Part shown: positions 16,859-25,684 of the stretch, one piece after another
How the letters are laid out: every line of letters starts with the position of its first letter
Numbering within the stretch: position 1 is the stretch's first letter
Source: Pasteurella sp049941595
GTDB taxonomy: Bacteria > Pseudomonadota > Gammaproteobacteria > Enterobacterales > Pasteurellaceae
Length of the DNA stretch: 64,000 nt
Direction of reading: 5' to 3'
Assembly: GCA_049941595.1 (NCBI GenBank)
Contig: JBNFNA010000003.1
Span: forward strand, 124,001-188,000
Program-made: the position numbers and the translations under genes
Notes under the pieces: model-generated
Told to the model about the DNA's origin: nothing
Seen by the model: only the letters and a program-made list of their open reading frames with translations
Databases searched by the model: none

Positions 16859-18486
16859 TGTTTTATTAATCCCTTTTCAAAAACCGGAATTGAATCAACT
16901 TCCAGGCTATCAAAATCAACATTTTTATGAAAATCAAAAACCTTTATATTTTCATCATTCTTTTGAGAGAAAAAATCATAATCAGAAGATAATTCTTTTG
17001 TTTCTATACCTAACCATTGGCTAAAGCCATAAATAAAATTCATCGCACTTCTTTTAATATTGACAACTTCTCTTCTTGTATCATCACTCGATAGCTTAAA
17101 GAAAGGAACGGTATAATTAGATTGATGCTTTTCACTATAATCTAAAGAAAGTTTATCTAAATTATCTTTATTTACATGACTTAGTCCATGATCAGAAAAA
17201 TAGATTAAGGAATAAGCCTCATCCTTTTCTTTTAATAAGGAAACAATACTCTCTATTAATTTATCTGTTTTTAAAATACTATTCACATAACAAGACATAT
17301 CTTTATTAATAAATTCTAATAGATGCTCATCTTTTTTTAGTCTTGAACAAAATTTTTGATGAGAACCCATTAAATGAAAAACAAATAAACGTGCTTTTTT
17401 ATTAGCAATCTTACTTTCTGATAATCTAGCTTTAAATTCATCTAGCAAAGTAAAATCATCAATATTTCCTGTATTAAAAGCACCTTTTTTCGTAAAGAAA
17501 TTAAAATCACTACTTGCACCAATTCGGCTAGCACTACTGTCATATTTACCAATACAGCCTTGATTAGAAAGCCAATAGGTTTGTATATCAGCTTTTTTCG
17601 CTAAATTAATGATATGATAGCTATAATCTGTTTGTTTAGATTTTCTAAAGTAAAGTGATTTAAGTAGAGAATGGTGCGTGGCTGGTGCTGCCGAGATATA
17701 ACCAGTATTAATATAACCCAAACTACTATCCAAAAATGGGCTAGTAGGTAAAGAAAATCCATAAGTAGAAAAGTAATCTCGACGTGCACTTTCACCTATA
17801 ATCAAAACATAATTTTGATATTTAGGTTGCGACGAAACAACTTGCCAAGGATTCGGCTTTTTAAACGCAGATTCTAATTCTTCCTTTTCAATATAATAAC
17901 CAGACACACTTTCATAAACATTCGCATAAAATGACACAACATTAATTGGACTATTCGCAAGAGTCCAAGGATGTTCATCTTCTTCTGACTCTTCTAAATA
18001 ATATTTAGTTGGTTCAAAAACAAGGGAAAATAAAAGACCAAAGAAAAGTAAAATATAAATAATCTTCTTTTCTGAATAGCTTCTTGAAATGACATTATAT
18101 TTCTTTAACCGAATCAAAATGATGGCAGAAAGACAAAATAAAATAGGTAATAGAAAATCAGCAAATGAAAACTTTGATAAAAATTCAAAAAATTCTGAAA
18201 GATTAGTTTCTAAAAAGGCAGCAATAATTCCTGAATTTAGAGAACCATAATACAAAAAAATAGGATAATATAAAGATAGAGTTACAGAGATAAAAACAAT
18301 AACAATCGTGAATAATCTATCAGATACTGCATAAAGTAAATAATAAAGAATAAATGTACTAAATATCGCATATTCTAAGCTTTTTTCAGGACTAATAAAC
18401 ACCGTTAAAAAAGAAAAGAAAAACAACCAAATATAAAAAAGCTTATTATGCAAATAAGAAAAAAACGCCCCAACATAAACCAACAT
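16855..18486 (-). CDS. Phosphoethanolamine-transferase-like membrane sulfatase-fold protein
   Basis: This 543-residue protein has an N-terminal half of about five membrane segments (to residue 160) and a periplasmic alkaline-phosphatase/sulfatase-fold domain. Motifs are VLIIGESARRDYFSTYGFS (231 onward), APATHHSLLKSL with the likely nucleophile Thr near 270, FHLMGSHQKFC and YFSDHGLSHV. This matches the EptA/CptA/OpgE group, which moves phosphoethanolamine from phosphatidylethanolamine onto lipid A, core LPS or glucans; the acceptor is unknown. A ...GCGTTTTTTTC run near the start codon, with a long overlapping frame, makes the exact N terminus uncertain. The region looks more AT-rich than its surroundings and holds no uptake signal. 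Confidence 0.8.
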   Translation of the reverse strand: MLVYVGAFFSYLHNKLFYIWLFFFSFLTVFISPEKSLEYAIFSTFILYYLLYAVSDRLFTIVIVFISVTLSLYYPIFLYYGSLNSGIIAAFLETNLSEFFEFLSKFSFADFLLPILFCLSAIILIRLKKYNVISRSYSEKKIIYILLFFGLLFSLVFEPTKYYLEESEEDEHPWTLANSPINVVSFYANVYESVSGYYIEKEELESAFKKPNPWQVVSSQPKYQNYVLIIGESARRDYFSTYGFSLPTSPFLDSSLGYINTGYISAAPATHHSLLKSLYFRKSKQTDYSYHIINLAKKADIQTYWLSNQGCIGKYDSSASRIGASSDFNFFTKKGAFNTGNIDDFTLLDEFKARLSESKIANKKARLFVFHLMGSHQKFCSRLKKDEHLLEFINKDMSCYVNSILKTDKLIESIVSLLKEKDEAYSLIYFSDHGLSHVNKDNLDKLSLDYSEKHQSNYTVPFFKLSSDDTRREVVNIKRSAMNFIYGFSQWLGIETKELSSDYDFFSQKNDENIKVFDFHKNVDFDSLEVDSIPVFEKGLIKQ

Positions 18487-18631
18487 CCTTGCTTTAATCT
18501 AGGCAGATTATTATATAGAAACCCCCAAAAGAAGTTAAGCGATAATTTCATCCTCCATCCAGCATAGCCTATGATGTTCTGCCCCTTTTTGCTAGAATGC
18601 TGAAAAACCAATTCAAGACAAAAGGACTTTT

Positions 18632-19489
18632 ATGATGCAGTCGCAATATATCATCAATATGACTGAACAAAACCTCAATGAAGTTTTGCAAAGCTCACAG
18701 CAAATTCCACTTGTTATCACTTTCTATGCACCAAGCCACCAAACTTCTGCAGAATTCACCGCACTTTTAGAACGCTTCGCTGAACAGCATCAAGGGCAAT
18801 TTTTACTGGCTAAAGTAGATTGTGAAAAAGACAAAATGCTTGCTACCCAATTCCGTATTCAAGCCTTGCCAACCACTTATTTATTTAAAGAAGGGCAAGC
18901 CTTAGATGCATTTCCTGGTGTGCTTGATGAAGCAAGCTTAAAACAACGTTTAGCCTTAATTTTACCGAAAGAGGAAGAAGTTAAATTTATGCAAGCATTG
19001 GATTTTCTGGAAGCAGAAAATTACGAAGTGGCATTGCCTTTACTCAAAGAAGGCTGGGAACTGTCGAATAAGAAAAATAGTGATATTGCCTTGCTCTACG
19101 CTGAAACCTATATTGCTATGAAAAAAGTCGAACCGGCACAAGAGATTTTGACACAAATTCCTCTGCAAGATCGTGATAGCCGCTGGCAAGGGTTACAAGC
19201 TCAAATCGAACTATTGATAAAAGCCTCTGATACCCCGGAAATTCAACAGTTACAAGCGGATTTTGCTCGCCATCCAAGTGCTGAAATTGCGTTAAAACTT
19301 GCCTTGCAATTGCATCAAGCTAACCGAAATGAAGAAGCATTGAATTTATTATTTGATATTTTGAGAAAAGATCTCAATGCAGAACAAGGTGAAGTGAAAC
19401 AACAATTTTTGTCAATTCTTTCTGCAATTGGAAACAGTGATCCGATTACTAATAAATATCGCCGTTTACTCTATTCCCTTTTATATTAA
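18632..19489 (+). CDS. cnoX: Thioredoxin-like/TPR chaperedoxin CnoX (YbbN)
   Basis: This 285-residue protein has an N-terminal thioredoxin fold (about 10-110) and C-terminal TPR-like helices (about 120-285, with ALPLLKEGWELSNKK and HQANRNEEALNLLFDILRKDL). It closely follows E. coli YbbN/CnoX, which protects substrates from overoxidation and hands them to GroEL and DnaK. The position of the thioredoxin CxxC reads PSHQTS with no cysteine. The second cysteine known to link CnoX to substrates is kept (AKVDCEKDK). AAAGGA precedes two consecutive ATGs (18632, 18635); either may be used. It lies 73 bp upstream of trxB. Confidence 0.9.
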   Translation: MMQSQYIINMTEQNLNEVLQSSQQIPLVITFYAPSHQTSAEFTALLERFAEQHQGQFLLAKVDCEKDKMLATQFRIQALPTTYLFKEGQALDAFPGVLDEASLKQRLALILPKEEEVKFMQALDFLEAENYEVALPLLKEGWELSNKKNSDIALLYAETYIAMKKVEPAQEILTQIPLQDRDSRWQGLQAQIELLIKASDTPEIQQLQADFARHPSAEIALKLALQLHQANRNEEALNLLFDILRKDLNAEQGEVKQQFLSILSAIGNSDPITNKYRRLLYSLLY

Positions 19490-19562
19490 TCGGGATTAGG
19501 GATAGATTGCACCAATTGAACAAGCTATAATAACAACAAATTTTTGATATTAAGGATAAAAA

Positions 19563-20516
19563 ATGAGCGATATTAAACACTGTAAATTATTAATTTTAGG
19601 TTCAGGCCCTGCTGGCTATACCGCTGCGATTTATGCCGCACGAGCAAACTTAAATCCGGTTTTAGTGACGGGTTTACAACAAGGTGGACAATTAACAACA
19701 ACCACTGAAATTGAAAACTGGCCTGGCGATTTTGGAGATACAACAGGTCCTGAGTTAATGCAACGTATGCTGCAGCACGCAGAAAAATTTGAAACAGAAA
19801 TTATTTTTGATCATATCAACAAAGTGGATTTGTCTGTGCGTCCATTTAAGTTATACGGCGATGTACAAACTTTCAGCTGTGATGCGTTAATTATTGCAAC
19901 AGGTGCATCAGCACGTTATTTAGGCTTACCTTCAGAAGAAGCATTCAAAGGCCGTGGTGTTTCAGCGTGTGCAACCTGTGATGGTTTCTTCTATCGTAAC
20001 AAGCCCGTTGCGGTTGTGGGCGGTGGGAATACTGCCGTTGAAGAAGCGCTTTATTTAGCGAATATCGCTTCTGAAGTTCACCTTATCCACCGTCGTGATA
20101 CCTTCCGTAGTGAAAAAATCTTAGTTGATCGCTTAATGAAAAAAGTGGAAGAAGGCAAAATTATCCTTCATACGAACCGCACTTTAGATGAAGTGCTTGG
20201 CGATAATATGGGCGTAACAGGTGTACGCTTAAAAGACACGCAATCAGAACAAACGGAAGAAATCACTTTAGATGGCGTATTTATTGCCATCGGTCACGCA
20301 CCAAACACTGACATTTTTGCAGATCAATTAACATTAAATAACGGCTATATTGTTGTGAAATCGGGGTTAGAAGGCAATGCGACCGCAACGTCTGTTGAAG
20401 GTGTGTTTGCTGCTGGTGATGTTATGGATCATAACTATCGTCAAGCGATCACTTCTGCTGGCACCGGCTGTATGGCTGCACTTGATGCTGAACGTTATTT
20501 AGATGCTCAAAAATAA
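19563..20516 (+). CDS. trxB: Thioredoxin reductase
   Basis: This 317-residue FAD enzyme passes electrons from NADPH to thioredoxin. It has the N-terminal FAD dinucleotide motif ILGSGPAGYTAA, the redox-active CATC (residues 136-139), the NADPH-binding motif VVGGGNTAVEEALYL and the C-terminal AAGDVMDHNYRQAITSAGTG. Length and spacing are typical. It sits between cnoX and cydDC, the same order as in H. influenzae; a weak hairpin separates it from cydD. Confidence 0.97.
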   Translation: MSDIKHCKLLILGSGPAGYTAAIYAARANLNPVLVTGLQQGGQLTTTTEIENWPGDFGDTTGPELMQRMLQHAEKFETEIIFDHINKVDLSVRPFKLYGDVQTFSCDALIIATGASARYLGLPSEEAFKGRGVSACATCDGFFYRNKPVAVVGGGNTAVEEALYLANIASEVHLIHRRDTFRSEKILVDRLMKKVEEGKIILHTNRTLDEVLGDNMGVTGVRLKDTQSEQTEEITLDGVFIAIGHAPNTDIFADQLTLNNGYIVVKSGLEGNATATSVEGVFAAGDVMDHNYRQAITSAGTGCMAALDAERYLDAQK

Positions 20517-20550
20517 GCGTTACTTTTAGCATTTAGCTATATAAATAAAA

Positions 20551-20573
20551 ATGAGGGGCAATAAACCCCTCAT
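20551..20573 (+). terminator. Probable weak terminator after trxB
   Basis: ATGAGGGG/CCCCTCAT form an 8-bp stem with a seven-base loop. Only AAAATTT follows, so termination is probably partial and some readthrough to cydD is likely. Confidence 0.55.
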
Positions 20574-20610
20574 AAAATTTCTCGATTATAAGACTTAGCG
20601 TGCATAGATT

Positions 20611-22374
20611 ATGGAAAAAACTCGCCAAAAATATCTACAAAAATGGCTTTGGAATGAACAAAAACCAATCAAAAGGTTATTACACCTAAATATCATTCTG
20701 GCTTCAATTTCTTCTGTGATCTTAGTGGCAAATACCTATTTTATCGCACATATCTTGCACCATCTAATTATGGAAAATACGCCACGTGCTGAGCTATTAC
20801 CGTATTTTATTGCTCTTGTGGTTGGCTTTGCTTTACGTGCATTGATTTTATGGGCAAGAGAGTCTATCGGTTTTAAGTGCGGTCTAATTTTACGCAATAT
20901 TATCCGTCAAAAAATTCTCAACAAAATTCACCAAGTCGGCCCCGCGGTTACGAGCAATATACCAGTGGGAAGCTGGGCAAGCATTATGCTGGAGCAAGTG
21001 GAAAACCTTCAAAACTACTATGCCCGCTATTTACCACAGCAAGCCCTTTCTGCCATTGTTCCAGTCGTTATTCTCATTGCGATCTTCCCAATCAATTGGG
21101 TTGCGGGAATGATCTTGATGATAACCGCACCACTTATTCCTATTTTTATGATTTTGGTGGGTGTCGCTGCTGCTGATAGCAGCCAAAAGCATATGGATAC
21201 CTTAGCCAAACTCAGTGCACAATTTTTAGATCGCCTAAGAGGTTTAGAAACGTTACGCCTTTTCAACCGCACAGAGGAACAAACTAAACATATTGAGCAA
21301 AGCACTGAAGAATTCCGAGAAACCACAATGGATGTGCTCAAAATGGCGTTTTTATCTTCCGCGGTATTAGAATTTTTCACCTCAATTTCAATTGCTTTGA
21401 TGGCGGTATATTTTGGTTTCAGCTATTTAGGCGAGATTAATTTTGGTGATTACAGCACTGAACTTACCTTATTTGTTGGCTTTTTCTGCTTAATTCTTGC
21501 CCCTGAATTTTACCAACCGTTGCGTGATCTTGGCACTTATTACCACGATCGTGCTGCAGGTATTGGTGCAGCGGATGCGATTGTGGAATTTTTAGAAAAA
21601 GAACACCAAAGCTTTTCATCAAACGCAAGTCAGTCTATTAATGAACAAAGTGCGGTAGAGATCCAAGCAAAAAATTTAGTAATTTTCTCGCCACAAGGTA
21701 AAGCGCTAACCAAACCATTAAACTTTCAGCTGAATGCACAAAGCCATACTGCTCTTGTGGGTCAAAGCGGTGCGGGAAAAACCTCTTTAATGAATGCCTT
21801 ACTGGGTTTCTTGTCCTACGAAGGTAGTTTGACTATTAATAACATTGAACTAAAAGAATTAACTATTAATCAATGGCGTAAACAAATCGCTTGGGTTGGA
21901 CAAAACCCTCTACTGCTCAAAGGTACGATTAAAGAAAACTTACTATTAGGCGATATTGAAGCCAATGATAACCAAATTGAACAAACCCTTATTCAAGCGC
22001 AAGCGAAAGAATTTACTGATAAACTGGGTTTAGACAGTGAAATTAAAGATGGGGGATTAGGTATTTCTGTGGGACAAGCACAGCGTTTAGCCATCGCAAG
22101 GGCTTTATTACGTCGTGGAAAATTGTTATTGCTAGATGAACCCACCGCAAGCTTAGATGCACAATCAGAACAATTGGTATTAAACGCCTTGCAAACGATG
22201 AGCCAAAATCAAACAACCTTAATGATTACGCACCGTATTGAGGATCTCAAACAATGCGATCAAATCCTTGTGATGCAACAAGGAGAAATCATCCAAAAAG
22301 GTCATTTTGAGCAATTAAAAGATCAGGGCTTTTTTGCTGAATTACTAAATCAACGCAAACAGGACTTAAATTAA
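20611..22374 (+). CDS. cydD: Heterodimeric ABC exporter of cysteine/glutathione, subunit CydD
   Basis: This 587-residue half transporter has an N-terminal six-helix membrane domain (about 20-325) and an ATPase domain (about 350-580) with Walker A VGQSGAGKTS, the signature ISVGQAQR (the usual CydD variant of LSGGQ) and Walker B LLLLDEPTASLD. CydDC exports cysteine and glutathione and binds heme; it is needed to assemble cytochrome bd oxidase. The stop codon shares one base with the cydC start (TAATG), so the two subunits are translationally coupled. Confidence 0.95.
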   Translation: MEKTRQKYLQKWLWNEQKPIKRLLHLNIILASISSVILVANTYFIAHILHHLIMENTPRAELLPYFIALVVGFALRALILWARESIGFKCGLILRNIIRQKILNKIHQVGPAVTSNIPVGSWASIMLEQVENLQNYYARYLPQQALSAIVPVVILIAIFPINWVAGMILMITAPLIPIFMILVGVAAADSSQKHMDTLAKLSAQFLDRLRGLETLRLFNRTEEQTKHIEQSTEEFRETTMDVLKMAFLSSAVLEFFTSISIALMAVYFGFSYLGEINFGDYSTELTLFVGFFCLILAPEFYQPLRDLGTYYHDRAAGIGAADAIVEFLEKEHQSFSSNASQSINEQSAVEIQAKNLVIFSPQGKALTKPLNFQLNAQSHTALVGQSGAGKTSLMNALLGFLSYEGSLTINNIELKELTINQWRKQIAWVGQNPLLLKGTIKENLLLGDIEANDNQIEQTLIQAQAKEFTDKLGLDSEIKDGGLGISVGQAQRLAIARALLRRGKLLLLDEPTASLDAQSEQLVLNALQTMSQNQTTLMITHRIEDLKQCDQILVMQQGEIIQKGHFEQLKDQGFFAELLNQRKQDLN

Positions 22375-24101
22375 TGCGCGCACTGCTTCCGTTTTTACGT
22401 CTTTTTAAGTATGCCAAATTCCCGTTAATTTTAGGCGTGATTTTAATGATTGTTGGGCTATCATCCAGTATCGGATTGCTAACACTATCAGGGTGGTTCC
22501 TTGCTGCAACCGCAATTGCTGGCGCTGGCACATTATTCAACTTCTTTTACCCTTCAGCAGGGGTGCGGGGATTAGCTATCTCACGAACTGCGGTGCGTTA
22601 TATCGAAAAAATTGTCACTCACGACGCCACATTCCGTGTGCTCGCAAAACTACGTGTAGAAGTATTTAGCCGTATTATTCCGTTAAGTCCTGCTGTACTT
22701 AATCGCTACCGTAACAGTGATTTGTTAAATCGATTAGTGGCAGATGTAGACACCCTTGATAATTTATATCTACGCCTGATTGCGCCCTTTATTAGCGCCA
22801 TCGTTGTCATCGGCTTTATCACTTTTGGATTAAGTTTCATTAATCCAACTATTGCACTTTTCATTGGTATCACACTACTTATCTTTTTATTAATTATCCC
22901 AACATTGTTTTATTATCTCGGCAAACAATTTGGTGAAAAACTCACCCAACTACGCGCCAATTATCGTAGCCAATTTGTGGAATTTATTCAGGCACAAGCT
23001 GAATTACTGTTGTTCAATGCCGAAGATAAATCAAAGCAATCACTCAATCAGATTGAACAAGAATGGCAATCCTACCAACAGAAAGAAGCAAATTTAACAG
23101 GGCTTTCAAGTGCGATTTTACTGTTAGTTAATGGTTTGATTATTTCGTTTACCTTGTGGTTTGTAGCTGATGTGGATTTAGGTGATGGTGTATACAAAGC
23201 GGCATTTATTGCCTTATTTACCTTTGCTGCGCTCTCTACTTTTGAAATTTTAATGCCTATTGGTGCCGCATTTTTGCACATTGGACAAGTTATTGCCTCA
23301 GCCGAGCGTCTAAATGACATAATGACCCAACCTCCGTTAGTGCAATTCACACAAAATGAGCCATTTGCTCAAACTGATGATGCGCTAATTGATGTAAGAA
23401 ATGTATTTTTTACCTATCCTGAAAGAGAAAATCTTGCATTAAATGATGTCAGTTTATCTATACAACAAGGGCAAAAAATCGCAATTTTAGGTAAAACCGG
23501 TAGTGGTAAATCCACATTATTACAATTACTTGTACGTAATTATGATACACAACAAGGTGCACTTTTGTTAGCAGGAAAACCAATTCAACAATATTCCGAA
23601 GCTACGTTACGCCAACAAATGTGCTTTTTAACACAACGTGTTCACGTATTCAGTGATTCCTTACGTCAGAACTTACAAATCGCAAGTGCGGTAGAAATTT
23701 CTGATGAAAAAATGATTACAGTTTTAAAACAAGTTGGCTTAGAAAAATTATTGGAGCAAGAAGGCTTAGATGGTTGGTTAGGAGATGGCGGTCGTCCGCT
23801 TTCAGGCGGTGAACAACGCCGATTAGGCTTAGCTCGTGTACTGCTAAGCGATGCGCCAATTTTATTGCTAGATGAGCCAACTGAAGGTTTAGATCGTGAA
23901 ACTGAACGCCAAATTCTCCAACTGATTTTTGCTCACGCACAAAATAAAACGCTATTAATGGTGACACACCGCTTAACGTTAATCGACCAATTTGATCAGT
24001 TGTATTTAATTGATGAAGCAAAACTTATCGAGCAAGGTCACTACAACGAATTAATCAATAAAGAAATGGGTTATTTCAAGAAACTGACAGAGCGGATTTA
24101 A
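22374..24101 (+). CDS. cydC: Heterodimeric ABC exporter of cysteine/glutathione, subunit CydC
   Basis: This 575-residue partner of CydD has the same layout: a membrane domain (about 15-320, with the GWFLAATAIAGAG segment) and an ATPase domain with Walker A LGKTGSGKSTLLQL, signature LSGGEQRRLGLARVLL and Walker B ILLLDEPTEGLD. The N terminus starts one base into the cydD stop codon. It is the last gene of the cnoX-trxB-cydDC run, and its 3' end lies about 10 bp from the 3' end of the oppositely transcribed 4.5S RNA gene. Confidence 0.95.
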   Translation: MRALLPFLRLFKYAKFPLILGVILMIVGLSSSIGLLTLSGWFLAATAIAGAGTLFNFFYPSAGVRGLAISRTAVRYIEKIVTHDATFRVLAKLRVEVFSRIIPLSPAVLNRYRNSDLLNRLVADVDTLDNLYLRLIAPFISAIVVIGFITFGLSFINPTIALFIGITLLIFLLIIPTLFYYLGKQFGEKLTQLRANYRSQFVEFIQAQAELLLFNAEDKSKQSLNQIEQEWQSYQQKEANLTGLSSAILLLVNGLIISFTLWFVADVDLGDGVYKAAFIALFTFAALSTFEILMPIGAAFLHIGQVIASAERLNDIMTQPPLVQFTQNEPFAQTDDALIDVRNVFFTYPERENLALNDVSLSIQQGQKIAILGKTGSGKSTLLQLLVRNYDTQQGALLLAGKPIQQYSEATLRQQMCFLTQRVHVFSDSLRQNLQIASAVEISDEKMITVLKQVGLEKLLEQEGLDGWLGDGGRPLSGGEQRRLGLARVLLSDAPILLLDEPTEGLDRETERQILQLIFAHAQNKTLLMVTHRLTLIDQFDQLYLIDEAKLIEQGHYNELINKEMGYFKKLTERI

Positions 24102-24110
24102 TAAGAAGTT

Positions 24111-24224
24111 GGGTGGAAACCTCCCCAGCTTGATCTCGGCACACGGAAATTCTGACTTTGGCTGCTTTCTTCCGAACCTGACCGGGTAAACCAGACACCA
24201 TTGCGAGGAACCGAGAAGGTTTCC
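24111..24224 (-). ncRNA. ffs: 4.5S RNA, RNA component of the signal recognition particle
   Basis: On the minus strand the sequence contains GGTCAGGTTCGGAAG followed by AAAGCAGCC, the conserved SRP apical loop bound by Ffh. The 5' arm GGAAACCTTCTC pairs with the 3' arm GAGGTTTCC, giving a hairpin of about 114 nt as in E. coli. Ends were set from this pairing and are accurate to a few bases. A 65-codon open frame across it is a chance frame. Confidence 0.93.
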
Positions 24225-24390
24225 ATTGAGGCTAACCAGAGCAAAATATGCTTGATTAGGTGCGCTATTATGCTATAAGCGCCCCTATTTTGCAAACGTT
24301 GATTGTTAAATTTCGTGGATTTGCTTACTTTTTATAACATTCGGAATATTAAGGAAGAATTCCCAATGTTGCTGTTTATATGAGGAATGA

Positions 24391-25260
24391 ATGATGTCAA
24401 ATGCATTAAATAATCTGATTGAGTTACTCAAATTAGAGCGTCTTGATGACTTCTTATTTCGTGGTAATAGTGAAGATCTTGGCTTACCGCAAGTCTTTGG
24501 CGGACAAGTCGTTGCACAAGCACTTTCTGCGGCAATTCAAGTGGCACCACAAGATCGTATTTTACATTCTTGCCACGCTTATTTTTTATCCCCTGGCGAG
24601 AGCAAACACCCGATTATCTATGATGTGGAAACGCTACGAGAAGGGCGCAGTTTTAGTGCATATCGTGTCAAAGCAATTCAACATAATGAGCCAATTTGCC
24701 ACATCACCGCGTCCTTCCAAAAAGAAGAACAAGGTTTTGAGCACCAAAGCACGATGCCTGAAGTTTCCTCACCAGAGCAACTCATTTCAGAAAGCGACAC
24801 AATTCAAAAACTCGCTTCATTGTTGCCTGAACCCGTACGCACAAAATTTACCGCAGAGCGCCCTTTTGATATTCGCGCAAAATATATTAATAACCCTTTC
24901 CAAGGTAAAAAATTACCAGCAGAACAATTTGCTTGGGTAAAATCTAATGGGCAAGCACCGCTAGATCAAAAAATTCAGCAATGCTTACTAGCTTACTTTT
25001 CAGATTTTCATTGTTTATTGACTGCACTTCATCCTCACGAAAAAGGTTTCTTACAAGCAGGAATGAAAGTTGCAACTATTGACCATTCAATTTGGTTCCA
25101 CCGCACTTTTGATATTAATGATTGGCTACTTTATGCAATTGAAAGCAATAATGCATCTGGCGCTCGTGGGTTAGCTCGTGGACAGATTTTCGATACCCAA
25201 GGGCGTTTAATTGCAACCACCCAGCAAGAAGGCTTAATTCGCTACCGCCCATCAATTTAA
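24391..25260 (+). CDS. tesB: Acyl-CoA thioesterase II
   Basis: This 289-residue double-hotdog thioesterase hydrolyses medium- and long-chain acyl-CoA. Typical segments are FGGQVVAQALSAAIQ (about 34-48), LHSCHAYFLSPGE, DVETLREGRSFSAYRV, the catalytic-type DHSIWFHR (about 231-238) and NNASGARGLARGQIFD near the end. GAGGAA precedes two consecutive ATGs (24391, 24394). It stands alone, with the 4.5S RNA gene behind it and a terminator after it. Confidence 0.94.
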   Translation: MMSNALNNLIELLKLERLDDFLFRGNSEDLGLPQVFGGQVVAQALSAAIQVAPQDRILHSCHAYFLSPGESKHPIIYDVETLREGRSFSAYRVKAIQHNEPICHITASFQKEEQGFEHQSTMPEVSSPEQLISESDTIQKLASLLPEPVRTKFTAERPFDIRAKYINNPFQGKKLPAEQFAWVKSNGQAPLDQKIQQCLLAYFSDFHCLLTALHPHEKGFLQAGMKVATIDHSIWFHRTFDINDWLLYAIESNNASGARGLARGQIFDTQGRLIATTQQEGLIRYRPSI

Positions 25261-25294
25261 TACCACTATAAACATTGAACAAAGCAACAAAACT

Positions 25295-25326
25295 AAAAGA
25301 GCGTTCAAAATTTTCCGCTCTTTTTA
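25295..25326 (+). terminator. Terminator after tesB
   Basis: AAAAGAGCG/CGCTCTTTT form a 9-bp stem with a 12-base partly self-complementary loop, followed by TTTTTATTT. It insulates hipBA from tesB. Confidence 0.8.
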
Positions 25327-25328
25327 TT

Positions 25329-25405
25329 TATCCCGTAAAGGACATAAATTTGACTTTATCCTACAAAGGGTATAAATTTGATTTTATCCTATTTAGAGTA
25401 TAAGG
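25329..25405 (+). promoter_or_regulatory. Three evenly spaced HipB-type operators upstream of hipBA
   Basis: TATCC boxes start at 25329, 25357 and 25385, exactly 28 bp apart. Each is followed eight to nine bases on by a GGATA-like half (GACATA, GGTATA, AGTATA), forming imperfect palindromes of the E. coli HipB operator type (TATCC-N8-GGATA). The first two units are near-identical over 28 bp (…AAATTTGA-TT). They end 8 bp before the hipB ATG, so the antitoxin probably represses its own operon cooperatively. Confidence 0.72.
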
Positions 25406-25412
25406 AAGAATC

Positions 25413-25679
25413 ATGACTGCAACAACAGCTAAAATGCTTGCTCACATTATCCGTGAATTCCGTTATCAGCAAAATTTATCACAAACCGATGTAGCAAAAT
25501 TAGCGGGTACAAAACAAGCAACCATTTCTGTATTTGAGAACAATCCAGAAAGTACAAAATTAGACACCTTGTTTAAAATTCTATCAGGTCTTGAGCTAGA
25601 GCTGGTTATTCAACCTCGTAATACAAATCTATTAGTTGAAGAAACAAAAAATCATTATCAAGACGATGAAATTTGGTGA
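25413..25679 (+). CDS. hipB: HipB-like XRE-family antitoxin
   Basis: This 88-residue protein is a helix-turn-helix of the XRE/Cro type (LSQTDVAKLAGTKQATISVFE, about residues 22-42) followed by a short C-terminal tail. It is encoded 5 bp upstream of a hipA gene and behind three iterated operators, so it is the antitoxin and repressor of a HipBA module. HipB proteins dimerise, bind the operators and hold HipA inactive. AAGGAAGAA precedes the ATG. Confidence 0.88.
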   Translation: MTATTAKMLAHIIREFRYQQNLSQTDVAKLAGTKQATISVFENNPESTKLDTLFKILSGLELELVIQPRNTNLLVEETKNHYQDDEIW

Positions 25680-25684
25680 TCACA

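Noticed and set aside
18405..18611. Frameshift at the start of the phosphoethanolamine-transferase-like gene
   Set aside because: An overlapping frame and a T7 run made this possible, but the called frame already encodes plausible membrane helices from its first codons, so a frameshift is not required.
14489..18757. Lack of uptake signals as proof of horizontal transfer
   Set aside because: Comparable signal-free stretches occur over core genes (2981-6360 and 39300-43342), so absence alone is weak evidence.
24098..24295. 65-codon open frame on the minus strand
   Set aside because: It overlaps the 4.5S RNA gene, whose conserved loop and paired ends account for the sequence.
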